Shown here one piece after another: positions 16,079 to 24,717 of a DNA stretch of 64,000 nucleotides. The translations under genes and the position numbers were made by a program. The notes below the pieces were generated by a model, which ran no database searches, had not been told where the DNA came from, and saw only the letters and a program-made list of their open reading frames with translations. Origin of the DNA: JAKFDK01 sp036676195 (lineage in GTDB: Bacteria; Bacillota; Sulfobacillia; Symbiobacteriales; ZC4RG38). The stretch is from positions 1 to 64,000 of the forward strand of contig JAKFDK010000132.1 of assembly GCA_036676195.1 (NCBI GenBank). The letters run 5' to 3'. The first letter of the stretch is position 1. Every line of letters starts with the position of its first letter.

Positions 16079-17877
16079 TAGCCGGTCACCTCCCGGGGGC
16101 GGGCCGACACGGCCTCGCCGGATGCAGGGCTGCGCCCGGCCGACCCCGCCGTCACGGTCCTGAACTGCAGGTCGTGGATCGTCCGATACAAGCCGCCCTG
16201 CGTCTGCAAGTCGGCATGGGTGCCCTGTTGCACCACTCGTCCGCCGTCCAGTACCAGCACCAGGTCTGCACCCTGGATGGTACTGAGCCGCTGGGCAATA
16301 ATAATCGCGGTGCGCCCCTGCATGACCCGATCCATGGCCGCATGGATGCGCTGTTCTGTCTGTACGTCGACACTGGCGGTTGATTCGTCCAGGATCACCA
16401 CCGGCGTATTGGTGAGCAAGGCCCGGGCGATGGCAATGCGCTGCTTCTGCCCGCCGGACAGCCCGACCCCGCGTTCGCCCACCAGGGTGTCATAGCCTTT
16501 GGGCAGGCCGGCAATAAAGTCATGAATCTGCGCCGCCCGGGCAGCGGCCATGATCTCCGACATGGTGGCGCTCGGCTTGCCGTATGCAATGTTTTCCTTC
16601 AGTGTGGCAGAAAACAGGAAGGTTTCCTGCATGACCACCGCGATCTGGCGCCGCAGGCTCTCCAGCGTGACGTCCCGGATGTCCATCCCGTCCAGGGTAA
16701 TCCGGCCGGCGGTGGGATCGTAAAAGCGCGGCACCAGGTGCGCCAGGGTCGACTTGCCTGAACCGGTCAGCCCCAACACGGCCACCTTCTGGCCAGGCTT
16801 GATCTCCAAATTGATATCGGCCAGTACCGGGGCAGTCCCGGATTCATAGGTAAAATCGACACCTTCAAAACAGATATGACCCTTTACCCGGGGCAGGGTA
16901 CGGGCACCGGGCTTTACCTGCACGTCGGACTGGCGGTCCAGCAGTTCAAAGATCCGCCTGGACCCTGTCGCGGCGCGGGCAAATACGCTGGCAATCCAGC
17001 TCAGCATGCGCACCGGGTCGCTGAGCAGGCCCAGGTACAGGTTGAATTCCACCAGTTGACCGGGCGTGAGGTGCCCGGCTACCACCTGCTGACCACCGTA
17101 CCAGAGCACTCCCACCAGCCCCAACGCGGTGAGGAAGTTCATATAGTTGTTGTAATAGGACATTAACCGCACCGAGTGCAGGCTCCGGGCCTGAAAACGC
17201 TGGTTCTGGGCCATGAACTTGCGGATCTCTTCGTCCTCCCGGGCAAAGGCGCGGATCACCCGCACCCCCTGGATACTCTCCTGCGCCACGGCGGTGAGCC
17301 CGGCCAGTTCCTCCTGAATATGGTCATAGGTCGGACGCACGACGCGGGTGAAGGTGTTCAGGGTGCGTAACAGCAAGGGCAAGAATAACAGGGAGACGAT
17401 GGCCAGCCGCCAGTTGGTGACAAACATCAAGACCACTACACCGACCACTGTGCCCAGGTTTTGAATCCCGTTCACAATCCCCATGCCCAGGGCCTGACGC
17501 AGGGTTTCGACGTCCGCCGTCAGGCGGGACATCAGTTCACCGGTCCGACTCTGGTCGAAAAATCCGAACGACAAACCATGCACGTGGTGGTATAGCCGGC
17601 CCCTGATTTCATAGATCACCCGGTTGGCCATGAGTTCAATGGTGTAACGCTGACCGAAACGCAGAATTCCCTGTACCAGGGCAATCCCGAGAATCAGCAG
17701 GGCACCCGGGACCAGGTAGTTCCAGTTCCCTGCCCACAGAGCCCGGTCGATGACCCAGCCCACAATGGGAGGTTGCAGTACGCGCAGCACGGCCACCAGG
17801 GCCACCTGAACAATGCTGAGCAGCACGACCCAGAAATGGGGCCTGATGAAGGGCCAGAGGCGGCGGAGAGCGGTCAC
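16078..17877 (-). CDS. ABC-type exporter half-transporter, subunit 1
   Basis: 599 aa from GTG 17877, chosen because GGGGGAGGAGGAA sits directly upstream; the open frame extends further but without a ribosome site. The membrane domain is residues 1-315. The ATPase domain has Walker A GLTGSGKST, signature LSGGQKQR and Walker B PVVILDESTASVD. The catalytic Glu is present in both subunits, so neither site looks dead by this criterion, unlike many heterodimeric exporters. Its stop overlaps the start of subunit 2. The gene pair diverges from the FMN riboswitch/rib operon. Confidence 0.92.
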   Translation of the reverse strand: MTALRRLWPFIRPHFWVVLLSIVQVALVAVLRVLQPPIVGWVIDRALWAGNWNYLVPGALLILGIALVQGILRFGQRYTIELMANRVIYEIRGRLYHHVHGLSFGFFDQSRTGELMSRLTADVETLRQALGMGIVNGIQNLGTVVGVVVLMFVTNWRLAIVSLLFLPLLLRTLNTFTRVVRPTYDHIQEELAGLTAVAQESIQGVRVIRAFAREDEEIRKFMAQNQRFQARSLHSVRLMSYYNNYMNFLTALGLVGVLWYGGQQVVAGHLTPGQLVEFNLYLGLLSDPVRMLSWIASVFARAATGSRRIFELLDRQSDVQVKPGARTLPRVKGHICFEGVDFTYESGTAPVLADINLEIKPGQKVAVLGLTGSGKSTLAHLVPRFYDPTAGRITLDGMDIRDVTLESLRRQIAVVMQETFLFSATLKENIAYGKPSATMSEIMAAARAAQIHDFIAGLPKGYDTLVGERGVGLSGGQKQRIAIARALLTNTPVVILDESTASVDVQTEQRIHAAMDRVMQGRTAIIIAQRLSTIQGADLVLVLDGGRVVQQGTHADLQTQGGLYRTIHDLQFRTVTAGSAGRSPASGEAVSARPREVTG

Positions 17878-17960
17878 ACGGGTTCCTCCTCCCCCAGGTC
17901 CCATTATAACTCCTGGCCGCGAGAAGTGGCAAAGCACGATCATACCCATGCTTCCTTCGC

Positions 17961-17990
17961 TTGCCATCTCCTGACGCCACATGCTATAAT
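17961..17990 (+). promoter_or_regulatory. Promoter of the riboflavin operon
   Basis: TTGCCA (17961-17966), 18-nt spacer, perfect TATAAT (17985-17990), about 25 nt before the FMN riboswitch. Confidence 0.7.
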
Positions 17991-18013
17991 CGGCCTTGAT
18001 TCAAACTGCACAA

Positions 18014-18284
18014 ACCTTCGGGGCAGGGTGAGGCGGAGCAATCCGCTGATTCCCGATCGGCGGTGATGGCGGGACAACCCCGCACGAGCGCCGCGAGCCC
18101 TGGTGCGCAGCCGCAGGCGACTCCCAGACGCCGCGGGGCTGGTTCAGCCGGTGGGTTGAAATCGAGCAGCACCAGGGTTGACACCGGTACGATCACCGAC
18201 CCGTTCCGTACCCGGCTTGCCGGGCGGGGTGGAGCGGCGGGTCAAATCCGGGGCCGACGGTATAGTCCGGATGGGAGAGGGTTT
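18014..18284 (+). promoter_or_regulatory. FMN riboswitch (RFN element)
   Basis: Conserved RFN blocks are CTTCGGGGCAGGGTG at the start, TCCCGATCGGCGGT, GAGC/AGCC, AAATCCGG, and CCGACGGTATAGTCCGGATGGGAGAGGG at the end. FMN binding should switch off ribD-ribE-ribBA-ribH. The element is about 270 nt, far longer than the usual 130-150 nt. The extra length lies in the variable arm between the AGCC block and the AAATCCGG block (about 18110-18245). Confidence 0.95.
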
Positions 18285-18412
18285 GCGCCATGCGGGATCA
18301 AAGGCCGGTGCATGACCGCCATGGTCTCCGGTTGGCAATTTGTCTTTGCCGACCGTAGGCAGACTGGTAGTCATGTGAAGCGGTTCCCTCATAGGCACAG
18401 ACTTCAGCGATA

Positions 18413-18446
18413 ACCCCCCGAAGGCAGCTAATCGGGGGGTCTTTTT
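18413..18446 (+). terminator. Riboswitch-controlled terminator upstream of ribD
   Basis: ACCCCCCGA (18413-18421) pairs with TCGGGGGGT (18432-18440) and is followed by CTTTTT. The six-G run in the 3' arm is also the best ribosome site for the TTG start at 18445, so the hairpin could block translation as well as transcription. Confidence 0.9.
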
Positions 18447-19698
18447 GTCGTTGTCCACCACCGAATGGTTTTCACCCACTGACCGGGCTTTTATGTCAGA
18501 AGCCCTGAGCCTGGCCGGCCGGACCCGTTACCGCTGTCATCCTAACCCAATGGTCGGCTGCGTCATTGTTCAGGGGGATCGGGTTGTTGGCCGGGGGTAC
18601 CACCAAAAACGAGGCTGCGCCCATGCCGAGGTGCACGCCCTGCGGGAAGCCGGTGAACTGGCCCGGGGCGCCACCGTTTATGTAACCCTGGAACCCTGTT
18701 CCCACCAGGGGTTGACCCCGCCCTGTGCCGAGGCCCTGGCCAGGGCCCGGGTGGGTCGGGTGGTGGTGGCCATGATCGATCCGGACGAACGGGTCAGCAG
18801 CAGTGGCATCGGTCGCCTGCGCACGGCCGGAATCGAGGTGGAGGTCGGCTGCATGGAGGCCGCAGCCCGGGCCCTGAACCGGCCGTGGCTTCACTACAAG
18901 GAAACAGGCCGTCCCTACGTGCTGCTGAAGGTGGCCCAGAGCCTGGACGGCAAAATTGCCACCGCCGGCGGTGAGTCTCAGTGGGTCAGCGGGGAAGAGA
19001 GCCGGGCCGAGGTTCACCAGCTACGGGATCAGGCCGATGCGATTCTGGTCGGGGTGCAGACGGTGCAGCGGGATGATCCGCAACTGACCACGCGCTGCCG
19101 ACAGCCGGGCAGCCTGGCCTTTGGCTGGGACCTGCCAGAAGAGATACAACACAGCCCGACCCTGGCCGGTGCCACCGACCTGCCCGGCTGGCAGGCGCGG
19201 GATCCGGTGCGGGTAGTTCTGGACTCGATGGCCCGCACACCTCCGACCGCTCGCATCCTGCCCGCCCTGGTCGCTGTGACTGAAACCGCCCCGGCGCACC
19301 GGGTAGAGGCGCTGCGGGCAGCCGGCGCCGAGGTGCTGGAGCTGCCGGCCGACGACAGCGGGGTGGTGGCCCTGGAACCGCTCATGATGGAACTGGGCCG
19401 CCGGGGCATTTGCTCGGTGCTGGTCGAAGGCGGCGGACAGGTGCACTGGTCCTTCTTGCACCGCCGGATGGCGGCCGGCGTGCGCTGGTACCAGGCCCCG
19501 GTCCTGTTTGGCGGCGTACAGGCGGCGGGGGCCATCTCCGGCCCCGGGGTGCAGCGGATTGCCGAGGCGCCCAGGCTGCTGGCCATGCATACCCGGCGCA
19601 TCGGTGAGGATCTTGTGCTTGAAGGTGACCTGCTTTATCCCAAGGGTGCCGATGGCAGCCCGCAGAACCCCGTCTATCCGCCAGGGGGAGAAGTCTAG
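18445..19698 (+). CDS. ribD: Bifunctional riboflavin deaminase/reductase
   Basis: The N-terminal deaminase (about 15-160) keeps the zinc motifs HAEVHA and PCSHQGLTPPCAEA. The C-terminal reductase (about 165-405) starts PYVLLKVAQSLDGKIA. It carries out the second and third steps of riboflavin synthesis after GTP cyclohydrolase. The start is uncertain: TTG 18445 has GGGGGG 5 nt upstream but lies inside the terminator tail, and TTG 18451 and ATG 18493 are in frame. ATG 18493 lacks a ribosome site and would leave a shorter N-terminus (MSEALSLAG). First gene of ribD-ribE-ribBA-ribH; it ends directly before ribE. Confidence 0.94.
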   Translation: MSLSTTEWFSPTDRAFMSEALSLAGRTRYRCHPNPMVGCVIVQGDRVVGRGYHQKRGCAHAEVHALREAGELARGATVYVTLEPCSHQGLTPPCAEALARARVGRVVVAMIDPDERVSSSGIGRLRTAGIEVEVGCMEAAARALNRPWLHYKETGRPYVLLKVAQSLDGKIATAGGESQWVSGEESRAEVHQLRDQADAILVGVQTVQRDDPQLTTRCRQPGSLAFGWDLPEEIQHSPTLAGATDLPGWQARDPVRVVLDSMARTPPTARILPALVAVTETAPAHRVEALRAAGAEVLELPADDSGVVALEPLMMELGRRGICSVLVEGGGQVHWSFLHRRMAAGVRWYQAPVLFGGVQAAGAISGPGVQRIAEAPRLLAMHTRRIGEDLVLEGDLLYPKGADGSPQNPVYPPGGEV

Positions 19699-20385
19699 AT
19701 GTTTACAGGCCTGATCGAAGAACTGGGGACCGTCCGGGGGGTGCGGCAGGCCGGCCGCTCCCTCCACCTCACCGTGAGTGCCCGGGTGGTGGTCCAGGAT
19801 GCGAAGCTGGGCGATTCCATCGCCGTTAACGGTGTTTGCCTGACGGTGGTGAAATTCGACGGCAGCTCCTTCACGGCCGACGTGATGCCAGAAACCTACG
19901 AAAAAACAGCCCTGCGGCACCTGACCCCCGGCTCGCCGGTGAACCTCGAGCGCACCATGCAGGCCGGTGGCCGCTTTGGTGGTCATATGGTCCAGGGCCA
20001 TGTGGACGGGGTGGGCACGATCGTGGGCGTGAAGGCCGACGAGATTGCCCGCCTGGTGACCATCAGCGCTGCCCCTGCCGTCACACGGTATGTGATCCCC
20101 AAGGGCTCCATTGCCATCGATGGGATCAGCCTGACGGTGGTTTCCACCGACAAGGACCGATTTTCGGTCAGCCTGATTCCGCACACGGCGGCGGTCACCA
20201 CCCTGGGCCGCAAACAGGAAGGCGACCTGGTTAATCTGGAAGCAGACGTTCTGGGCAAGTACATTGAAAAGTTTATTGCCGCCCGCTTCGGCGAGGTGCC
20301 GGGGGCAGGGACGGGGGCGGGTCCCGAATCCGGCGGACTCACCACGGAATTCTTGGCCCGCCATGGTTTTATGGCCGGCGACTAG
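19699..20385 (+). CDS. ribE: Riboflavin synthase, alpha subunit
   Basis: 228 aa starting MFTGLIEELGTV, the family hallmark. Two lumazine-binding barrels are visible (about 1-96 and 97-200), each with a GVCLTV/GISLTVV-type strand and an HxVxGHVD-like turn (MVQGHVDGVGTI). It converts two 6,7-dimethyl-8-ribityllumazines into riboflavin plus pyrimidinedione. The last 25 residues are a Gly/Ala-rich extension. It starts at the base after the ribD stop and ends 22 nt before ribBA. Confidence 0.95.
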   Translation: MFTGLIEELGTVRGVRQAGRSLHLTVSARVVVQDAKLGDSIAVNGVCLTVVKFDGSSFTADVMPETYEKTALRHLTPGSPVNLERTMQAGGRFGGHMVQGHVDGVGTIVGVKADEIARLVTISAAPAVTRYVIPKGSIAIDGISLTVVSTDKDRFSVSLIPHTAAVTTLGRKQEGDLVNLEADVLGKYIEKFIAARFGEVPGAGTGAGPESGGLTTEFLARHGFMAGD

Positions 20386-20407
20386 ACTACACGGCGTGCT
20401 GGGGGAA

Positions 20408-21610
20408 ATGGACATGTTCAACACCATCGCAGAAGCTTTGGAAGAGATCAAGGCCGGTCGCATCGTGATCGTGGTCGATGATGAGAACCGCGAGAATGAA
20501 GGCGACCTGCTAATGGCCGCTGAGAAGGCGACCCCGGAAGCGATTAACTTTATGGCCCGCTATGGCCGGGGACTCATCTGCACGCCCATGACCGGAGACC
20601 GGCTGGATGAACTGGAGCTGCCCGCCATGGTCCACCGGGGCGGCGATCATATGGGCACGGCCTTCACCGTGAGTGTAGATGCCCGCCACGAGGTCACCAC
20701 CGGCATCAGCGCCGCCGAACGGGCGCATACGGTCCAGACCTTGATCCACCCCGATACCAAGCCTCGGGATCTGGTCCGCCCCGGTCACATCTTTCCCCTG
20801 CGCGCGAAGGAGGGCGGCGTGCTGCGCCGGCCCGGCCATACCGAGGCGGCGGTCGACCTGGCCCGCATGGCCGGTCTTTACCCGGCCGGGGTGATCTGCG
20901 AGATCATGAACGAGGACGGCACCATGGCCCGGGTGCCGCAGTTGCTGGAGTTTGCCCGCAAGCACGACCTGAAGATCATCACCATCGCCGCCCTGATCCA
21001 GTATCGGATGCGGCATGACTCGCTGGTGGAGCCTCTACCGGTCATTCAGATGCCTACCAAGCTGGGCGATTTCCTGGCTCACCCCTATGAGGATCGCCTC
21101 AGTGGCCATTGCCATGTGGCGATGGTGATGGGTGATGTTGCCAACGGCGATCCGGTGCTGACCCGGGTGCACTCGGAATGTCTGACCGGAGACGTGTTCC
21201 ATAGCCTGCGCTGCGACTGCGGCCAGCAGTTCGACGCCGCCATGAATCAGATCGCCCGGGAGGGCCGGGGCGTGCTGCTGTACATGCGGCAGGAAGGCCG
21301 CGGCATCGGCCTGGCCAACAAGTTGCGGGCCTATGCTCTGCAGGATCAGGGCCTGGATACCGTCGAGGCCAACCTGAAGCTGGGCTTCGGCGCCGATATG
21401 CGCGACTATGGCACGGGTGCGCAGATTCTGCGCCATCTGGGTGTCATGGAACTGCGCCTGCTGACCAATAATCCCCGCAAGCAATATAGCCTGCAGGGAT
21501 ACGGGCTGGTGATTACCGAGCGCGTGCCGATCGAAATGGCCCCCAACGAGAATAACCGGCGCTACCTGTCCACCAAGCGTGAAAAACTCGGCCACCTGAT
21601 TGGCCACTGA
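20408..21610 (+). CDS. ribBA: Bifunctional DHBP synthase / GTP cyclohydrolase II
   Basis: 400 aa from ATG 20408 with GGGGGAA just upstream. The RibB domain (about 1-202) makes dihydroxybutanone phosphate from ribulose 5-phosphate; metal-site sequence DDENRENEGDL is at about residues 27-37. The RibA domain (about 203-400) opens GTP to start the pathway. Its zinc cysteines are in HSECLTGDVFHSLRCDCG, and RQEGRGIGLANKLRAY is intact. Both halves look functional, so this single gene supplies both precursors for the operon. Confidence 0.96.
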   Translation: MDMFNTIAEALEEIKAGRIVIVVDDENRENEGDLLMAAEKATPEAINFMARYGRGLICTPMTGDRLDELELPAMVHRGGDHMGTAFTVSVDARHEVTTGISAAERAHTVQTLIHPDTKPRDLVRPGHIFPLRAKEGGVLRRPGHTEAAVDLARMAGLYPAGVICEIMNEDGTMARVPQLLEFARKHDLKIITIAALIQYRMRHDSLVEPLPVIQMPTKLGDFLAHPYEDRLSGHCHVAMVMGDVANGDPVLTRVHSECLTGDVFHSLRCDCGQQFDAAMNQIAREGRGVLLYMRQEGRGIGLANKLRAYALQDQGLDTVEANLKLGFGADMRDYGTGAQILRHLGVMELRLLTNNPRKQYSLQGYGLVITERVPIEMAPNENNRRYLSTKREKLGHLIGH

Positions 21611-21663
21611 GGCAGCGCCACTGGCCCCGCCACCACTCACCCATCGAGGAGGACCTGTCCGTC

Positions 21664-22131
21664 ATGTCCAAGATCTATTCCGCCAATCTGGTCGGCACTG
21701 GACTCAAGGTTGCCGTTATTGTCACCCGCTGGAACGAGTTTATTACTTCAAAGCTGCTGGGCGGGGCGCAGGACGCCCTTAATCGCCATGGCGTGGAACC
21801 GGCCGAAGTGGATGTGGTCTGGGTCCCGGGTGCCTTTGAGATCCCGCTGGTTGCGCAGAAGCTCGCCCGTTCCGGCCGCTACCAGGCAGTAGTCTGTCTG
21901 GGCGCGGTCATTCGGGGCAGCACGCCGCACTTTGATTATGTGGCCTCCGAGGTAAGCAAAGGAATCGCCCAGGTTTCCCTGCAGACCGGCGTGCCCGTGG
22001 CTTTTGGAGTGCTTACTACCGATTCCATTGAACAGGCCATTGAGCGGGCTGGCACGAAGGCCGGCAACAAGGGATTTGAGGCCGCGGTCACCGCCATTGA
22101 GATGGCCAACCTGCTGCAGGAGATTGAGTAA
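21664..22131 (+). CDS. ribH: 6,7-dimethyl-8-ribityllumazine synthase
   Basis: 155 aa, the usual length of this capsid-forming enzyme. Visible motifs are RWNEFIT (about 22), WVPGAFEIPL (about 56) and GAVIRGSTPHFDYVASEVSKG, which contains the active-site His. It joins the pyrimidine from RibD with the butanone phosphate from RibBA to make lumazine for RibE. It is the last gene of the operon, preceded by GAGGAGG and followed by a strong terminator. Confidence 0.96.
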   Translation: MSKIYSANLVGTGLKVAVIVTRWNEFITSKLLGGAQDALNRHGVEPAEVDVVWVPGAFEIPLVAQKLARSGRYQAVVCLGAVIRGSTPHFDYVASEVSKGIAQVSLQTGVPVAFGVLTTDSIEQAIERAGTKAGNKGFEAAVTAIEMANLLQEIE

Positions 22132-22160
22132 ACTGGCCCCTGGTCTGATGGCGTTCATAA

Positions 22161-22201
22161 AAACAGCGGCCCCCGGGTGGGGACCGCTGTTTCTGTTTTA
22201 G
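22161..22201. terminator. Bidirectional terminator between ribH and the cyclophilin gene
   Basis: AAACAGCGG (22161-22169) / CCGCTGTTT (22184-22192) with U-rich tails on both strands (CTGTTTTA on plus, TTTTATG on minus). It ends both convergent transcripts. Confidence 0.85.
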
Positions 22202-22893
22202 CCCTGCTCTTCGACAGTGACCGACTTGATCAGGACCTCTTCCTGGGGTGCGGACACCTCGCCGCTCATCCCCCGCCCCACCGGCGTGCTGGCGATGCTC
22301 TGCACGGCATCCATTCCGCCCACCACTTTACCGAACACGGTGTAGTTCGGATAGTTGTTCAGGTTGCGGGAATCGTCGCCGGTGCAGATGAAGAACTGGC
22401 TGCCATTGGTATTGGGGCCGGCGTTGGCCATGGCCACCACTCCCGGGCCGTAAGGCAACTGCGGCGGCAGCTCGTCTTCGAACCGATAGCCGGGACCGCC
22501 GGTGCCGTTGCCCTGGGGGTCACCGGTCTGAACCATAAAGGTCTTGATGATGCGGTGGAACCTGACGTTGTCGTAGAAGCCATCCCGGGCGAGGAAAACG
22601 AAGTTGTTCACGGTTTTGGGGGCCTTGGCCGGCAGCAGTTCGATGCGCACATCCCCCTTGGAAGTGTGCAGGGTGGCAAAGTACTGCTTGTTCGGGTCAA
22701 TGGTCATGGCGGGCGGCGCATCATACTTTTTCATGCTCTTAGCGGGAGTTGCCGGTTCCGGCCGGGCAGGTTCTTTCAACTGCTCCGACTGCTGTGGCTG
22801 CGCTGACTTGGTGGGGGGTTCCGGTGTGGCGGTACAGCCCCCGGACAGGGTAAGAATACCGGTAAGTGTCAGAATGGCAAGCCAGGACCGCAA
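22198..22893 (-). CDS. Cyclophilin-type peptidyl-prolyl isomerase, lipoprotein
   Basis: 231 aa with a lipoprotein signal (LTLSGGC, Cys at residue 20) and a Pro/Lys-rich spacer. The cyclophilin domain starts near residue 68: FHRIIKTFMVQTGDPQGNGTGGPGYRFEDE carries the catalytic Arg and Phe/Met/Gln residues. It should help fold proteins on the outer face of the membrane. It is 24 nt downstream of the degenerate kinase gene, on the same strand, probably one transcript. Confidence 0.93.
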   Translation of the reverse strand: MRSWLAILTLTGILTLSGGCTATPEPPTKSAQPQQSEQLKEPARPEPATPAKSMKKYDAPPAMTIDPNKQYFATLHTSKGDVRIELLPAKAPKTVNNFVFLARDGFYDNVRFHRIIKTFMVQTGDPQGNGTGGPGYRFEDELPPQLPYGPGVVAMANAGPNTNGSQFFICTGDDSRNLNNYPNYTVFGKVVGGMDAVQSIASTPVGRGMSGEVSAPQEEVLIKSVTVEEQG

Positions 22894-22917
22894 GACTCCC
22901 TTCCTCCTTTTGGCTTA

Positions 22918-24405
22918 TTAAGATTGAAGGCGACGCACCTGGATCGTCAGGGTCCCGCGAGCGTCACGAGCTGCGCCCCGGAACTCCAGACCGGCCAGGC
23001 GCAGGTTCAAAGTGTCCACCCGGATGAAGAGCCGTTGGCCGGGATCCAGGTGATACAGACCCGTGTACATGGAACGACCGTTGGCTTCCAGTTTAACAGC
23101 ATCCCCGTTATATGTGACGGCGATGCCAAACAGGCGTTGGAAATCGCGCGGCAAGATGTAGACATAGTTCCCGGTCACGAGGGAGACGATGCGTGGCCCT
23201 GCGGACTTTCCGTCAACCCAAACTTCGGTATTGGGAGTATCGGCGGGGGGTGGTGTCTGCACCGGTTCGGCCGGCGGTTGTTGGGTCGGCGGCTCCGCCG
23301 CCTGTGGCTGTGGCTGCGTCGGCTGTGGCTGCGTCGGTTGCGGCTGCGTCGGCTGTGGCTGCGTGGGCTGTGGCTGCGTCGGCTGTGGCTGCGTCGGCTG
23401 TGGCTGCGTGGGCTGTGGCTGCGTCGGCTGTGGCTGCGTCGGCTGTGGCTGCGGCTGCGGCTGCGCCGCCTGACCAACTGCCGAAGCGGCAACAGACCTC
23501 CCGCCAGGCTGTCCGGGCGCTGTGGCCCCGGATAGCCCCTCCGCCACAGCGGCTGACACAGACGAATCCGCCGCAGTGGGCGGCGCCGATGTTCCCGCCA
23601 GGCCGAAAGCAGCCAACCATAAGGCCACGCCCAGGCCAGTCAGAGCACCAACCCCCACCGACACGGCCCAGGCCCAGGCAGGCGGACGCCACGCCCGCCT
23701 GGCCGGCCGCTGTCTGACCGTGGTGCGAGCCGCCTCCGACCGACGCACGCCCTGGGTAAAGACCAGACGATCGTAGGCCTCATCCAACGCCATCCACAGA
23801 GTACCGGCATCCGGGTAACGCTGCACCGGGTCAGGTGCCATGGCTTTGGTCAACAGCGCCCGGACAACCGTCGGCACCTCGGTGCCCGACAGATACGGTA
23901 CAGGCCCGGTCGGCACAGATCCGATCAGGGCGTGGTAGAGAATGGCACCCAGACTGTAGACGTCCGCCGCCGGGCTCGGTTGCCAGCCCGCTTCGGGAGC
24001 AGCATAGGGGCCTGACGTCAGCGGCGCCACCAGGAAACCCGGGTCCAGCACATAGCGGTCACCATACACGCGTATCAGGGCACCTGGCGGTATACCACCG
24101 AAAAACGCCGGTTCCGGCCTGGCGTGAAAGCGATTCAGGGCGGCAGCCGCCTGGGTCAGCACTTTCAGTGCCTGTGGCGCCGGGTATACCTCTTGCCCTA
24201 GAAACTGCTCCAGGGTCTCCCCCACCGAACGGGCAAACAAACAGCTTTCCGCCGCCGACTCGACGCGTGGCGGCAGGTGCAAACCTTGCAGGTCGCCTGC
24301 CCCCGGACCGGTTACCAGAGTCATGGGCGTACCGTCGGCACGGCGTTTGATCAGGGTCAACGTCAGGCCACCGCACCGACGGGACATCCCAAGTGCGTAC
24401 CGCAA
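22918..24405 (-). CDS. Degenerate Ser/Thr-kinase-like membrane protein with PTQPQ repeats
   Basis: About 495 aa from TTG 24405 (start doubtful, see the G tract finding). The first 230 residues resemble a protein kinase: the C-lobe motifs YAAPEAGWQPSPAADVYSLGAILYHALIG (APE and DVYSLG) are clear. However, I see no HRD catalytic loop, DFG reads DPG, and the N-lobe ATP-binding lysine is not evident, so it is probably a pseudokinase. One transmembrane helix follows (about 248-270). Next is a linker with about ten PTQPQ repeats and an extracytoplasmic domain (about 395-495) that looks like a copper-amine-oxidase-N-like or stalk domain. The role is unknown; signal sensing across the membrane is plausible. 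Confidence 0.75.
   Translation of the reverse strand: MRYALGMSRRCGGLTLTLIKRRADGTPMTLVTGPGAGDLQGLHLPPRVESAAESCLFARSVGETLEQFLGQEVYPAPQALKVLTQAAAALNRFHARPEPAFFGGIPPGALIRVYGDRYVLDPGFLVAPLTSGPYAAPEAGWQPSPAADVYSLGAILYHALIGSVPTGPVPYLSGTEVPTVVRALLTKAMAPDPVQRYPDAGTLWMALDEAYDRLVFTQGVRRSEAARTTVRQRPARRAWRPPAWAWAVSVGVGALTGLGVALWLAAFGLAGTSAPPTAADSSVSAAVAEGLSGATAPGQPGGRSVAASAVGQAAQPQPQPQPTQPQPTQPQPTQPQPTQPQPTQPQPTQPQPTQPQPTQPQPTQPQPQAAEPPTQQPPAEPVQTPPPADTPNTEVWVDGKSAGPRIVSLVTGNYVYILPRDFQRLFGIAVTYNGDAVKLEANGRSMYTGLYHLDPGQRLFIRVDTLNLRLAGLEFRGAARDARGTLTIQVRRLQS
23309..23462 (-). repeat. 15-bp tandem repeat encoding PTQPQ
   Basis: About ten near-perfect copies of a 15-bp unit (plus strand GGCTGTGGCTGCGTC, with C/G and T/C variants) in the linker of the kinase-like gene. 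Units differ by single bases. Copy number is a likely site of slippage between strains, without breaking the frame. Confidence 0.9.
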
Positions 24406-24645
24406 GGCCAGGTCATCAGCGAGCGCGGCCAGATCAGCACCCCCCCCATGCCCGCGGGCAACCTTATTTTATCATGGACGAAGCTGCCAGGAACGAGACT
24501 TCTGTCAATCCCATGGTGCCACTGGCGAAAATCCGCTTTTACAGTCAGACGTAAAAGAAGGCGAGCGGGTTGCATCCGGTTCATGAGATCGTTGATTGGT
24601 CACAACAAAATAAATATTCAATTCATTAGTTTTTCGTACGGTGAT

Positions 24646-24675
24646 TTTACAAGAACTTATGTGCCGTGCCATAAT
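24646..24675 (+). promoter_or_regulatory. Possible promoter of chemoreceptor 1
   Basis: TTTACA (24646-24651), 18-nt spacer, CATAAT (24670-24675), 43 nt before the ATG. The rest of 24406-24717 carries no gene I can support; it is AT-richer than its surroundings. Confidence 0.4.
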
Positions 24676-24717
24676 AGTCCAACACGGGTTACAAAAACTT
24701 CAGTGGGGGGAAATCGT

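Noticed and set aside
22161..22201. Short inverted repeats at gene ends as mobile-element ends
   Set aside because: These hairpins lie just past stop codons with T-rich tails and fit intrinsic terminators. No transposase gene is found in the window.
23297..23462. Tandem repeats as a possible CRISPR array
   Set aside because: The 15-bp units are contiguous without spacers and encode PTQPQ in frame inside a protein gene.
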